DNA of 64,000 bases, taken from assembly GCA_034769895.1 (NCBI GenBank), contig CM068373.1, positions 25,692,120 to 25,756,119 of the forward strand, read 5' to 3'. This document shows positions 21,203-33,708 of the stretch, in pieces. This DNA is from Magicicada septendecula. Lineage: Eukaryota; Arthropoda; Insecta; Hemiptera; Cicadidae. The notes under the pieces were generated by a model. It searched no databases, had not been told where the DNA came from, and worked only from the letters and a program-made list of their open reading frames with translations. The position numbers and the translations under genes were made by a program. Numbering within the stretch: position 1 is the stretch's first letter; each line of letters begins with the position of its first letter.

Positions 21203-24200
21203 GTCCATTTCTTAATGACACTGGCAAGTGACGTCATGCTTTGGAACACGCTACACCTTATCGAGTCTAATATATGGAACACCGTCCTGACCGCTACAGT
21301 GGATGTCGTCTCCAATGCTGGGCGCTAAGCATTTAACGTGATAGGCGTACGCTAATGAACAACGCATCACAAATACAAACAGTGGCATTACAAGCAGTTG
21401 CCGAGTATAAGCAGCTGTTCGTCTCTCAATAAATGTTTCAGTTTACCGTTCGGCCTTACCGAACACAGACAAAATATTTACGGTACGTAACACGTGTCTT
21501 GATCACGGCTGAGCTATGTAATTTACCATATGTTACAAAGGTAGAAAACGAATATTGCTAAAGTTTCAGCTTGTAGTGTATGAATTACTCGTGTTTACAA
21601 TACGTGTTATTAGGCCTATTTGCACTATTGTACTAATAGTCCATCAATTGCGACGAAAGTCTTGTACGACGTTATAATAAACTCGTTGTAGTCCACTTTT
21701 ATTTGTATCACCTGCCACTTATTTCAGTCTTTCAGTACCTTGGAAACGAAGTAAGCCTACAAGTACCACAAGTAGGCCTTTATTTACGATCATTGTTCTT
21801 TGTTGTAATTGTATTTTGGTTAAAACAGAATTTTGTTAATTAATCAAAATTTCTCAGAAACTTTGAATATGAATAAAGTTAAATTATTATAATATTGATA
21901 TTGTGTAGGTGTTGCTTCCTCTTTTGCTTCCAGCTCTACATTCCAGTGTAGCAATACTTCCTTTTGTCGGCACGTGGACCTTTTACCAACCACAAACTTA
22001 ACTCTTGCTATCTTCATTCTTCTCCCTTCCGTGTCATATGACTTACATCATTGCGCCTTTCTTTGTTTATTTTTTAATCCGTATAAGGAATACAATTTAG
22101 TAAATTCTTGTCCAAATAGATAAGCGTCGGCAAGAAAGACAGGGAAAAGGGGGAGAGAGGGTAAGAGAGAGACAGAAACAGAGACTTATTTAAATACTTA
22201 TTTAAGTAGTTCATACAAATCAAATTCAGGAGCATTTTCAGGATTGCTTTCGTAAAAAAGAAGAAGTTGCTCTGCGTCAATTTCTTGTATGAACTTAAGA
22301 CGTTACGTCAGAACATTTTAAAAACATAATTAGAAGTGGAAAGTAAAAGTTTTGCAAAAACAGCTTAGCAATGTGTTTTGAGAAATTGTTGAAAGATGGA
22401 TATACTTTTCAGGTCTCAGGAAGTCATAAAATATGTCAATAATAAATGAAAAGTTTTGCAACGCCTTTTTAATATTTCCTTTATTTTATATCCAAACGAA
22501 AGAAGATAAACAGAATGGTAAAAACTTTAGAAGATTTTGGGTGTTAATTAAACTATGTGCAGAAAACTAAAGTTGTAACACGAAAACGAGTTACGTATAA
22601 GTTATTGTACAATTGACCTACGTAAAAACAAACAATTTAATGCACTCTGTACACTTAAAAAGTTTAAAACCATTAGATCTATGAGAAAAAATCGTTAATT
22701 TTCTTTTGTTTTATGTTACTCTGACGTCTGCCAGCTGCATAATCTCTCCATTTTTTCAGATTTAGTAGCCTACATCGACTGGCGTTGAAGTACACTGTTG
22801 TTCAACATATCGAAGGGCTATTTCTAGAGCGTCTTTCCCAGCCGCGTGAGAAATTTTAACATTGCAAATGTTTATGAGAACGTGTCGCACATTTGCGGCC
22901 GATCGCTGGTGCGTGATCGAAAATGGGAACCTGTGAGTTTCCATAGAAACTAATTCTTTGTTGCTAATAACGTAGTACACATATAAAACTTCGCTTATGA
23001 ATGCGACTACATTTAACTTATAATCTGTACATTGGTAAATGAAGGATGAATTCATTGATTGGTGAATGTAGAATGAATTCACTGATTGGTGAATGAACAC
23101 AAATATATACGTTTTTTAGATTTATTGAAGCATTTTCAATGCCCTTCTCTGTGCATTGCATTTGTGCAATGCCTGTAAATTGTTCTTTCTTGATCCTCGT
23201 CGGATTCATTCTCTCTTTCATAATCCTCATTATAATTATTAACGGTGGTAATCATTAAGCATACCATTATTTCATCATTAATGAACAATTGATTAATTAC
23301 GTATAAGTAGTGTTCGTATGTATAGTTATTTTTTTCCACCCTCTCTAGTGAAACAGTCGGTTAATGGAATGCTTGGTTAAGAGAGAGGCCACTGTATATT
23401 TTTTCTTCTAGTTGCTTTTTTTTTTGTTTCTTCATGATGTTTAAAATTTCATAAAATAAAATATTATCATAAGAGTATTCCAAATTTTTGTTACCATTAG
23501 TTATAATGATCTTTTTTTAATTGCAACAGCTGTTCTTAGAATTTTATTTAAATATTCGGCACGTATAACACAGTTTTCAACCGTTCGTGTAAATTAGACG
23601 ATTCATTGTAACGACAAGCGAAGCTTTCCTTTTACTTGCACAAACTGCGGTCACTGTAACCAATACGACATTGGATAAATGTTACTACTAATTGTATTAT
23701 TTTACATTATAAAAACGGCTAAACATTAAGTAGGTTTTCGGATATTATAACCAGCAGGATATTATATCCTATATTATAATATGCGAATTTTACTATATGT
23801 ATGTGTGTGTGTGTGTGTTTGTAATTTATTATTTATACAAGGATTTTTTTTGTTAACTATTTTATACTGTTTCAACAGTACTTTTAACAGCCGTTAATCG
23901 TATTCTTCTTCTTAGTCATCCTGTTTTAGCCATCGGGTGTCGAGGTTTTCGAGAGAACCTCTCCATCTCGTCCTGCCAGTGCCAAAACCCTGGCACGGGC
24001 CCAAACTGCCTTCTACACTCTTCTTGAAGTATCCTCCGATTTCGTTCTGGGCTGTCCTTTTTCTCTTCTATCCTATGGTTTTGCCCCCCCTGCTCGTCTC
24101 TGATACCTTTCTTCATTCTTCCTACACACGTGGACCAACGTGTACCAACGCAGTTGCGAGCTTTCAATTTTATTAATTAAAGAGAATATCTTTAAATTCT

Positions 24201-24281
24201 TCCGGATGTTAACTTTTCTTACCTTATCTATATGATATGATTTTGCTTCTTAATTCTAACAGCCTTTCGTACATACACTTT

Positions 24282-24284
<3 letters not shown>
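21203..24284. other. Unassigned sequence, about 3 kb
   Basis: ORFs are short and lack motifs. A short (TG)n lies near 23801-23818 and a 24-27-bp duplication (ATTGGTGAATG...) near 23030-23095. The segment 23916-24167 is less AT-rich and open on the minus strand for 83 codons (KARNCVGTRWSTCVGRMKKG...), possibly decayed LINE; I cannot assign it. Confidence 0.4.

Positions 24285-24338
<54 letters not shown>
24285..24338. repeat. (TG)n microsatellite
   Basis: 54 bp of uninterrupted TG, followed by ATTTGTG. Confidence 0.95.
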
Positions 24339-24339
<1 letters not shown>

Positions 24340-27300
24340 TTTGTGATGTATTGTTGTCGCATAGAATAACTAGTCGAGATATACATTATTGGAATGGAGT
24401 GTATTTATTAATGATGCTATTCTTTTATAATAATCTACTAAGATTTTAATACTGTTTATCAAAAATAATTAATCTGTCACTGTCGAACTTTGCAACACAA
24501 ATTGATATTTACTTTTTGTACAATCCAGTAAATTAATATTTAAAAGTTCCTTTAGTCTTATTTACTTTAAAGTCTTTAATGATGTGATAGAGTATTCTTT
24601 TTAATTTTTTTTTAATAATTATACATAAATAATATAATTTCACTTTTCTTTAACGTCGACTGCAGATTCTTCAGACGAAGACGTGCTTCTATCTGGATGG
24701 ATACGTGGGTCCATGTACACTGTCCGGCTTCAGGGTCGCTTCCGGGAGTGTAGATACTTCTCACGGGCACAGTTACACATACTTATAGCGCAAACCGATA
24801 CTGCTACTGGTGTGTTATGCTTACACCTTTCCCAGTTAGCTTAATGTGTCTTTATCCCTAATCTAAATATCTCGAGTTTTTGCGGATTAGTAGAATTATA
24901 ATAATTCTTCCAGTACATCTAGGAAGTACCTAATTTTCGTTTGCCGCGGCAATCAGACCGATCATCTGTATGCGCACAGCGTTGACACGTTACCGATTCC
25001 GAATGGAAACTGATTTATCCGTTCACAGTTACTTTCATCGACTAACTGTCTCGTAATCTGATGAATATTTCAGGGACCCCTTCCATGATTTTTTTAACAG
25101 GCAATCACGTTTCCCGTATAATAACGATTTGAAACAAGACAATTCTTGCCAGAGCTAACCGTGACATCTGTGTAAGTGTTTTAGTTCGAATTTTTGCACT
25201 GAGGATGGCTGTCAAAGGCAGGGCTAAAACGTCTACTAGAATGAACAGCACTGGACTACGGCCAACCAGTCGGGAAGAAAATAATTTTAATAACACTGAC
25301 TCCGGCCGTGTAAGCCTGTAAGCCTCAGACAAACTTTAGAACAATTCTTCTTCAAAAAACCAGAATAATTTTACGACTGAATTTATAGGTCACAAAACTT
25401 TTCATTAAAAAAGTGCATACGTTTAGTTACTGATTATAAAAATACCTACTGAAATCAGATAGGTCTTTTTGAGTATTCTGATACAAGTCCCAATTCAAAA
25501 CTTTCGAAATCTCAAAAGTTATTTGACTTAACGCGTTTTTTTATGAATATCGGGTAAAATCATTTCGTACTCTTGCACATGCGCACTACACAAGCGGCTA
25601 AGTGTCCTTACGCACTATCTCACTGCACTGAAATTTGCTTTACTAATCTAAAAGTACTTAAAAGTAACATTTTTTACAGTGTTAATTGTAAAATTAATTT
25701 ACAATATTCAAACCTGCTGTGCCGTGGTTATATTGAAATGTAAACACCACGGCCACTTTAATTTTATTTTCTGTGCGTTCGGCGCACTATCGCTGATTAT
25801 TACGATGCCCGCGTTGATATCGAGATGCATGTTGTTCGCTGTGACCTTGAGCGGTGACGTCATTGGGAAGGCTGTGGCTTTCGTTCGTCAATAAAATTTA
25901 GTCAGCAATGTCTGTGTTTCTATAAGTTAGCGCCGAGTTGTGCGTCGCTCTCTTTTCTCGTTCAACCTTGGTGCGGCTGGATTGTGACACCACTATGACT
26001 AGATAATATTTCTTAAAGAGCTTCAGGTTTCTCCGCTTAGTCGAGGGGAAAGGGGTCCAGGTGATGGGCACGCTACATCATCGCCCATCCGCAGAGCCTG
26101 CGTAAGACTCCCCAACGCCGTCACGCCATCCGACATCGTCCTTCACACACCACCGATAATGCAGGAACGTCTTTAGTTCTCTCCGTAAGATCAGGTGGGA
26201 AATTTCCATTATTTAATAAACTTTGCACTTGAAGTGCTCCGCAGGTTATCGGGCAACACACACGCTAAAATCTATGCCTAGATATTAGACTCATGTTTAA
26301 CACTACTCAACATGTTTTGTGAAGACATGCTAAAGTGTAGACATTATTGACTGGCTTATAAGTAACTTATAAGTATTTGTGCCTTGATTTGTATAGAGTC
26401 ATGGGTTACCTTTCTATTACTTAAATATTTAATTCTATTCCTGTGGAAGACAAAACAGTTTAAAACTCTTTTTGACAATATTCAGAACTTACGAAGATGT
26501 AATACTCGGAGAGTGCTTGCATCTGCCTGCCATATGACCGGTGATCCTGCACGTTTCTATTTGTTCTCTGTTTTTCTAAATTTAAATTTCTCTTATTTGG
26601 TTATTTTGCTGGTTCAGTTTAACTATTCAAATTTTATTTTATACCGTAAATTCCTATACTTAATTAACTTAACACCTTATTTAAATTTAGTTAAATTAAC
26701 ACTTAACTTAATATGCAATAAGTAATTTTTTATTTCAACAACTAATTTACTTTAATTTATTTCATTAACTAATTAATTTAATTTAATTACTTTTATTTAT
26801 TTAACAAACTTAAACCTCGGTTACTGGGGTCACTGTTTTCAGTTGTTGTGATTAATACTAGTGATGGGGGGACAGATAGATGAAAGCACTGCTGCACAAT
26901 TGAGTAATTGTTCTTTGAGTTTAATTATTAATCGTGATTTATTAATTATCAATTATTATTGTATTATTTAATTATCATGGATTGTCTGCTCCAGACAGTT
27001 ATAGTTATCATGTGTTCATAAATGGTTCCTGTATTACTCATGCAATACAAACTGTTGTAAAATATAGGAAGTAAAAGTCTATAATAATTATAATAATAAA
27101 TTCAGTAGGCTGGCATGCCATTATTAAATTTGTGGAAAATACTTTGACATATTTCGTGTACTGTAATTAAACCACCATGTGACTGTAAATACTTTGACAT
27201 ATTTTGTGTAATTAAACCATCATGTGAATTTAAAGAGAGAGCTGGATGGAAGTCAAGTAGTAAGAAATCTTAGACAAAAAAAAAAGATTGTAAAATTATT

Positions 27301-27712
27301 GTTCAAAAAAACTTAAATAAAATCTTGTTACTGTTCATCAGCTGTTTTCTTGCAAGACCTGTCACTATGGCTCAGCACATTTTATTTTCAATCTAAGGCC
27401 ACATGCCTAGTCTTAAATATTAAGTTACGCCTCCCCAGAAGAAAAAAAAATATATATATATTTTTTTTGCGTGATTAGAAAAAGGGAGTTAAAAATTATT
27501 CTGGAGATAAGGGGGCGTTTCACTGCAATCTACGGAGACTTTATACATCTTTATATGCTTTATATATGAAGCATAAAAATGCATGTATGATGCAAGTATG
27601 CATTTTTATATGCTATCATGTGCTTTACTCTATCCTACACAACATACGCAATTAGAATATCCATTGCAATATATCCACGCACATACATACATATATATAC
27701 ATATATTGTTAC
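24339..27712. other. Unassigned AT-rich sequence, about 3.4 kb
   Basis: No recognisable gene. Near 27140-27230 a segment of about 45 bp is duplicated in tandem with small changes (aaatactttgacatatttYgtgta...). Near 27425-27520 a short imperfect hairpin surrounds an A/T run. Confidence 0.45.
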
Positions 27713-28044
27713 GACGGTCTAACAGATCGTCGTATGGTACAGTGGAAAACAAAATACAAGACACCAATGAGTCACTAATCACCAGCTTTAGTTGTCACAC
27801 AAATAACAATTTATAATCAATTTGTACAATAATCATAGTTAAATTTGTTCACACGCAATTATAATGTCAAGTAATAGAGTCCCACACAATTATCACTTTT
27901 CACTAATAGTTACTTGAAACTTGCTCAGTAATCGCCCGAAATAAACTGACTGTCCGTCGCTGGATTCTTATATTTATGCCCCGTTGAAATGGCAGAATAA
28001 TCGGTTACCTTCTGGATGACGTGTCAAACAAACTACGTTATACT

Positions 28045-29242
28045 AGAGCTCTATAGGAATAGGTATTCGCACCCACCATCTTTGCTCCGAGACTTTTAAA
28101 TTTAATATGGCGGCAGCAATGTAAGCACATTGTGCGTTGCATTATTTAATGTAAATTATGTATGTAAATATTAATATTTTTACATATCAGGGTTATAACC
28201 TTAGTGTACTAATTTGGTTTATGTATTACACATGAATATGTATAATAATCATCTCATCTTGTCAGTGAAAACAAGGTTACAATCAGCCTCTCGCGTTGAG
28301 AGTAATATGTCAGTTTCGTCAGATGCAACTGTTTTGTCCCAACCTGAATCCAGTATACAAACGTTATCATTTGATAATTTGTGTGGTATATTCGAACATG
28401 CAAATGTGTACAATGCTAACGCGACATTTTACATTGCGGGAAGTACCACTCGAGTCGTAAAAAAGCATGCATGTTCTGAATGCTTAGAGTTTCTTTCCAA
28501 CGATAATTTGCCCAAGACCGAATTTATTAAAAAAGCAAAATGTTTAGCATTGTAGCACATGATTTATAAATTAATTACATGTATATTTTAATAAATAAAT
28601 ATGCATTTTTGCAAATTGTTGCAAATAATATTATTTAAAACGTGATGTAAAAACTGTCGTTCAGACCATTTATATTTCTGGAATTCTCAATCAATATTGT
28701 TTTTCTCCAAATAATCAGCAACGTCAGGGATGAAACTGAAAAATTTGAAAATATCGTGCCATTTGATTTGATTACTGATTTAAAAATTGATTTGATTACG
28801 AGAATACTAACCTCTTTTTTTTCTCCACTCAATGAATTATTTTTGAATTCTCCAGACATTGTTGCTTTCACAATATACTGTAAAGAATAATGTTCGTAAT
28901 ATTACAACCTGCATTTTACACGAATTATTCATTTTTTGTCAGAAATTAATAAAACAATTACCGTATGTGTACAATCCCAGAGATAACCTCGCGCACTAAC
29001 TTGTAAAGTGCAGCCACCAGAGTCTATATCTTTTTGAGCATATATAATATATAATATTAATATGCTTCACTGATAATTTCACACTTTGAAATTATATTTT
29101 TGGCACGAAAAACTATAATAGTTTATGTAATATCGAAAACAAACTTATACTGCATCCCATGTATACACAAGCGTCACCATAATATTAAGTCAGTCTCGGA
29201 ACAAAGATGGCGGGTGCGAATACTCTCATTTATAGAGCCTTA
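28045..29242 (+). mobile_element. Probable P-like DNA transposon remnant, 1198 bp
   Basis: Imperfect terminal inverted repeats of about 50 bp; both carry GCTCTATA, GTATTCGCACCC, CCATCTTTG and TCCGAGACT. The flanks GTTATACT (28037-28044) and GTTATACA (29243-29250) form an 8-bp duplication with one change. The duplication size fits P and hAT elements; the ends do not begin with CAG. The internal ORF resembles the C-terminus of P/THAP9-type transposases, so the P superfamily is the best guess. It is too short to encode a full transposase. Confidence 0.75.
28214..28555 (+). pseudogene. P/THAP9-like transposase C-terminal fragment
   Basis: A 113-codon ORF. Its end, ATFYIAGSTTRVVKKHACSECLEFLSNDN, resembles the conserved 'YIaGyvvrkl....C..C...L' segment near the C-terminus of P-element and THAP9 transposases, including the paired cysteines. 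No THAP zinc finger or catalytic domain is visible upstream within the element, so this is the relic of the last coding part. The first codons may be non-coding, and the true start cannot be fixed. Assignment rests on motif memory, not on a search. Confidence 0.55.
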
Positions 29243-29565
29243 GTTATACAGGCGCTTTGGAATCGACTAGAAACCATGCAAACTGGGGTCTGAAAAAACC
29301 TTGATTGTTGACGCATGATAATTGTCACGTAATTGTCTTTCATCTCAAAGCACCAACAATATGTACGCACACACATATAACAGCTGGGCTCTGCTGGGAT
29401 TGCCGAGATACTTGTAGAACGTTCCGTATTGCGTAACAATATGTGTACACACATACACACCTGTGTATTAGAGACTCAGCAGACAACTCGTCATCTAACA
29501 AGTCAGTTGTATTTGGAAGTGTTTTGCTCGGATTTATTTTTGTATCGTAATTAGTTGGTATTCGT

Positions 29566-30732
29566 CTAATCAGCAGATTCATTTACAGAGGCAAAAACAA
29601 AAAGCGGCACAAAACTGAACATTAAACTCACTAGTGACGTGTCTATGAAGAAGTATCCACAGTCAAATGTGACATCACTTTGTTGGAGACAAAAAGTTTT
29701 TATCGTACGTCGCCATTTTATTAATTTTTCGTTAAAGAGCATCGAGTGCATAAACGCGTTACTTGACTGAATCGTGTTTCTCACTCTCATACAAGTGGAT
29801 ATTCTTATAATATCAACCACAACTAAAAACACAAAGCCACCTAAAAAGGCTGAACTGTTTTTGTAGATTATCGTAAAGTACAGAAATACTGCGTACAAGA
29901 AAACGTTCAGTGGAAAACTTGAACTCATGTAGCAGTTGTAGAACTGTTTACATTGGCAGTACGCTGTATAATTGACAGCATATAATTCTATTAGCTTACT
30001 AAGGAAGTAAACATTTCTGTTAGGTACAATGTTGGCTGCCAACAGACCCGTGACTTCACTTGTAAATGGATCGTTTCGTTCGCTGGTGTCAACCCATGCC
30101 AACTTTATCTTATTGAGTTTAACATGTCTTTCAACAGCAACTTTCACAAGTTGAAATCTTCGTCTTATTATATTCATGATGATATTAAATTGAACCGTAT
30201 ACAACATAACTGCTGAGTATAATGTCACATTGAGCATATTTCCTAACAGGAATTTCAAATCTAAAGTCTGCGTAGACTGTAGAACAGACAGCGAGCTTTT
30301 CACGTGCTTCCAATTCAGAAACAAATGTCCTGATATTGTGGCACAACTGTACAACGCGCACGCCATCTGTTCTCGTCTGTAAGGCACTTTAACACGCACG
30401 ACTGGCAGATATCCTTCCACATAACTGATGTTTTCCAAAGCGCTGATAAAAGCGTCCTTCTTTGTGAGGAACTTGACTCGGTAATACGTCATCGCAGCTA
30501 GGGTTACGACGTCGGAGACAAAGAACACGGCATTTATAAAAGTGAACTCTATTGATCGCAGTCTGATTGTGAAAAGCGTCATCCCGCAGAGCACAAAAGT
30601 TGTTGTTATCACCCAACAGTACAAGTTTATAAAATTATTTAAACGATTACATCGAAATCGAATCGTCGAGAAACCGAGGCAGGCGAGACAAATTGATACC
30701 GGCAAAACCAGCCTGTAAGTTTCCGTTTGCAT
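29566..30732 (-). CDS. Gustatory-receptor-like chemoreceptor, 388 aa, intronless
   Basis: Intact from ATG 30732 to the stop at 29566. Length is normal for insect gustatory receptors (7tm_7). Hydrophobic segments near residues 8-24, 33-56, 64-86, 122-140, 163-187, 273-292, 296-312 and 364-382 fit a multi-pass membrane protein. The C-terminus has the family layout: FCLQ...VTFDCGYFFIDTSLVSL..., resembling '..f...G.f.id..ll' before the last segment. The usual TYhhhhhQF signature is replaced by SFVPLFVFAS, so either the protein is divergent or a final exon lies elsewhere. Such receptors are ligand-gated ion channels for taste or contact cues. The 3' side is bordered by TE sequence (LTR ends at 29438); no second receptor is in the window. 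Confidence 0.82.
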   Translation of the reverse strand: MQTETYRLVLPVSICLACLGFSTIRFRCNRLNNFINLYCWVITTTFVLCGMTLFTIRLRSIEFTFINAVFFVSDVVTLAAMTYYRVKFLTKKDAFISALENISYVEGYLPVVRVKVPYRREQMACALYSCATISGHLFLNWKHVKSSLSVLQSTQTLDLKFLLGNMLNVTLYSAVMLYTVQFNIIMNIIRRRFQLVKVAVERHVKLNKIKLAWVDTSERNDPFTSEVTGLLAANIVPNRNVYFLSKLIELYAVNYTAYCQCKQFYNCYMSSSFPLNVFLYAVFLYFTIIYKNSSAFLGGFVFLVVVDIIRISTCMRVRNTIQSSNAFMHSMLFNEKLIKWRRTIKTFCLQQSDVTFDCGYFFIDTSLVSLMFSFVPLFVFASVNESAD

Positions 30733-32199
30733 TTCGACGTGCTTAGACTACTAACTAAGATGATCAAATGTGTGTGCAGGAATACCGATATGTGACTCAT
30801 CCGGATGGTTGAGGAAGACAGTAATGAGCTGCGACGTGTTTCGTGATATAATGGGCGGACGTGTAGGTCTCAAAGTAAAGAGGAAATCTATAAATAATTA
30901 TCTCCGTTAGAAAAGACCACTTCAGTACAACACAAAGTAATGTCACTCCCTATACAGAAAAATTAATATCACACGTCATTAATTCTTGTGATTGAAATAC
31001 ACAGTAATGTACACAGTTTGATATTAACGTCGTTTGACCTTGAAAGCTATTTCGTGGCGGAAACTATAGTTAATATTTGGTTAAGCGTGAGCGTAGCACA
31101 AAAATAACTTTATTAAAATAAATTTCGTAGTCTTGTTTTGTAATATGAGAAATACGTTTTCTGTGTGTACTGCAGTAAGTATAGCCTACTGAACTAAAGT
31201 AAAAAATATACAAAAGCGTTTTTACTTGTATACATGTATATACACACACACATATGTGCAAATATGTGTAGAAATATTTTCATGCATATACATTGTACTT
31301 GTCTAAATCCAAAAATGCACATCTATACGCATGGATTAGTCAGTATATGCATGTAACGCTTACGTTCAAAAATGCACGTTTTTGTAGTTGTAGTGTATGT
31401 GTATATGTGTGCATAAATATATACATGCAAAAATTTACATCCAAATACTTGGTATTACATGTACAGACACTTACATACCCATATTTAGCGCTTTTTACTA
31501 TACAAAAATCGGCCTAAACTCAAATAAATGCAAGTTTTTTTTCGTAAAAATGTCTTATACGAAAAACTGCAAAAAATGGTCTCAACTTTGAGAGCTCATA
31601 TCTCTGTCCCAGTGCGTCTGACGAAACAATTACTAAAGACGATTTTGATGGGAAATTTGGTCTGCTACAACTTTTGTATTCAACTTTTTTTTATATCTTG
31701 CTTAGTTTTTGAGATATTTACAACAAACCGTTTTGCCCCACCTTTTAACCCCCCCAGGGGGGCCCAGCGGTGAGCTGGAGTGTCCGATTTTTTTCCCCCA
31801 TTGAAGTGACCCCAAAACCTAACTTTCCACCAAATTTCGTGTCTGGAGGATTTTTGTCCAGGTTTTCACAAAATCTGCCTTTATTCAATGGTCTAGTACG
31901 TCTGTGGATTTTTTAACAATAAAAAATTATTAGAGCAATGAGGTAAAACATTCCCATTATAAAATTCTAAAACAGGTGCCGTAAATTGTAAAATTTGTGA
32001 ATTTACAAGTAAAGTATTGAAGAAAAATTAACAGACAAAAATAAAACGCTTGCACATCTCTACAAATGCAATTCTTGATTAGCGCTTTCAAGCGTTTCAA
32101 CTTATTCACAGATCGGAAACACAAAACAAGAAAAATTAACAACAATTTACATCAAAAATAGGATACAACAGGGGAATAAAGCTATTCGTTTCCTGAACT
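30733..32199. other. Upstream of the receptor gene; unassigned
   Basis: No core promoter motif is clear upstream of 30732. 31210-31440 is rich in TATGTGTA-type AC/TG runs. 31560-31880 is lower in A+T, with C-runs near 31749, and looks like TE-derived sequence, but I cannot place it. A single copy of the 'attagcgctttcaagcg' motif (see 54567-54718) lies at 32079-32095. Confidence 0.4.
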
Positions 32200-32670
32200 C
32201 GTTACTTTGATAGAACAAAATGAAACTTCAAACTAAACTGACAATCTACACAACTATTGTGGAGCCCATTTTAACTTATGACTGAGTATGCTGGCAACTT
32301 TCAGATAAAGAGAAAAAAGTGATAGAAACTGTGGAAATGGACTTCTTATGAAGAGCGTGTAATATTCCTAGAATGCAACATGTTAGAAACGAAGATATAA
32401 GAAGGAAAAACAGGGCGCATATTTACAACAGCAAAAGGAATAGAATCCATACAGTTGCTATGGTATGGTCACGTAATGAGAATGGAGGAGAAGCGATGGC
32501 CAAAGAAAGCATTGACTTACACACCAAAAAACTGGAGAAGAAAAGGAAGACTGACAACACAATGGAGAACAGGAATTAGGAAAAGCATGAGAGATCGAGC
32601 TATTGAAGACGATGACTGGAAAGGTAGTGAGAAATGGCGATCGAAATGCGGGATCCGGCATAGACTGTAG
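32200..32670 (+). pseudogene. LINE ORF2 C-terminal remnant
   Basis: Plus-strand frames read KLTIYTTIVEPILTYD (the 'Y.ti..PiltYg' motif), then RNEDIRRK, then MLWYGHVMRMEEKRWPKKALTYTPKNWRRKGRLTTQWRTGIRKSM...WRSKCGIRHRL*. This is a typical RTE-like insect LINE C-terminus. Stops and a frameshift break the upstream part. A Helitron-like sequence starts 18 bp after the segment ends. Confidence 0.85.
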
Positions 32671-32730
32671 GACCGCCGCTAATCTTATCTTAATATAAAT
32701 AAAAGTCATTGTATCTATATGTATGTATGT

Positions 32731-33650
32731 TCCACATCTCCTCCTAAATCAATGGACCGATTTCAACCAAACGGCACAAATATTGTTCGCAACGGGAGAA
32801 CCAACATAGGACTGGTGTTTTTTCGATACAACCTTTGGGGGGGGGGGGGTCATTTGGGGGTCTTCCACATCTCCTCCTAAACCACTGGACCGATTTCAAC
32901 CAAAGCTTGGCACAAATATTGTACGCAACGGGAGAACCAACATAGTATAGGTGTTTTTTTCGATACAATCCTTTGGGGGGGGTTCCTTTGGGGTCTTCCA
33001 CATCTCCTCCTAAACCACTGGACCGATTTCAACCAAGCTTGGCACAAATATTTTACGCAACGGGAGAACCAACATAGGACTGGTGTTTTTTCGATACAAT
33101 CCTTTGGGGGGGGGTCCTTTGGGGTCTTCCACATCTCCTCCTAAACCACTGGACCGATTTCAACCACGCTTGGCACAAATACTGTACGCAACGGGAGAAC
33201 CAACATAGGACTGGTGTTTTTTTCGATACAATCCTTTGGGGGGGGGGTCCTTTGAGGTCTTCCACATCTTCTCCTAAACCACTGGACCGATTTCAACAAG
33301 CTTGGCACAAGTATTTTACGCAACGGGAGAACCAACATAGTATAGGTGTTTTCTCGATACAATCCTTTTGGGGGGGGTCCTTTGGGGTCTTCCACATCTC
33401 CTCCTAAACCACTGGACCGATTTCAACCAAGCTTGGCACAAATATTTTACGCAACGGGAGAACCAACATAGGATAGGTGTTTTTTCGATACAATCCTTTG
33501 GGGGGGGTCCTTTGGGGTCTTCCACATCTCCTCCTAAACCACTGGACCGATTTCAACCAAGCTTGGCACAAATATTTTACGCAACGGGAGAACCAATATA
33601 GGATAGGTGTTTTTTTCGATACGATCCTCTGGGGGGTCCTTTGGGTCTTA
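32731..33650. repeat. Tandem array, seven units of about 131 bp
   Basis: The landmark TCCACATCTcCTCC starts at 32731, 32864, 32997, 33128, 33261, 33391 and 33521 (spacing 130-133). Units share 'ccactggaccgatttcaacc', 'gcaacgggagaacc' and a G-run of 6-14 that accounts for most of the length differences. The first unit is the most divergent. Confidence 0.95.
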
Positions 33651-33708
33651 AAAAAACTATTAGATCTGGTTACCATGGCAAACCAATAGAATAGATTCTG
33701 GTTGCCAT

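Larger units (their letters stand above)
27717..29438 (-). repeat. ATAT-type solo LTR, split by a P-like element
   Basis: Reverse orientation, from TGTTACGACGG to ...GCGTAACA, flanked by ATAT (27713-27716 and 29439-29442). Without the 1198-bp insertion and its 8-bp duplication it is about 516 bp. It matches the other copies in 'gtacagtgg', 'agacaccaat', 'tagagtccc' and 'ttgttgacgcatgataa'. Confidence 0.9.

Noticed and set aside
27425-27520. Short imperfect hairpin around an A/T run as a MITE
   Set aside because: Arms are short and gapped, and no target duplication is visible.
32744-33676. A run of overlapping 70-90-codon ORFs with similar proteins on both strands
   Set aside because: They are translations of the 131-bp tandem array; the repeated peptide follows the DNA repeat and its G-runs.
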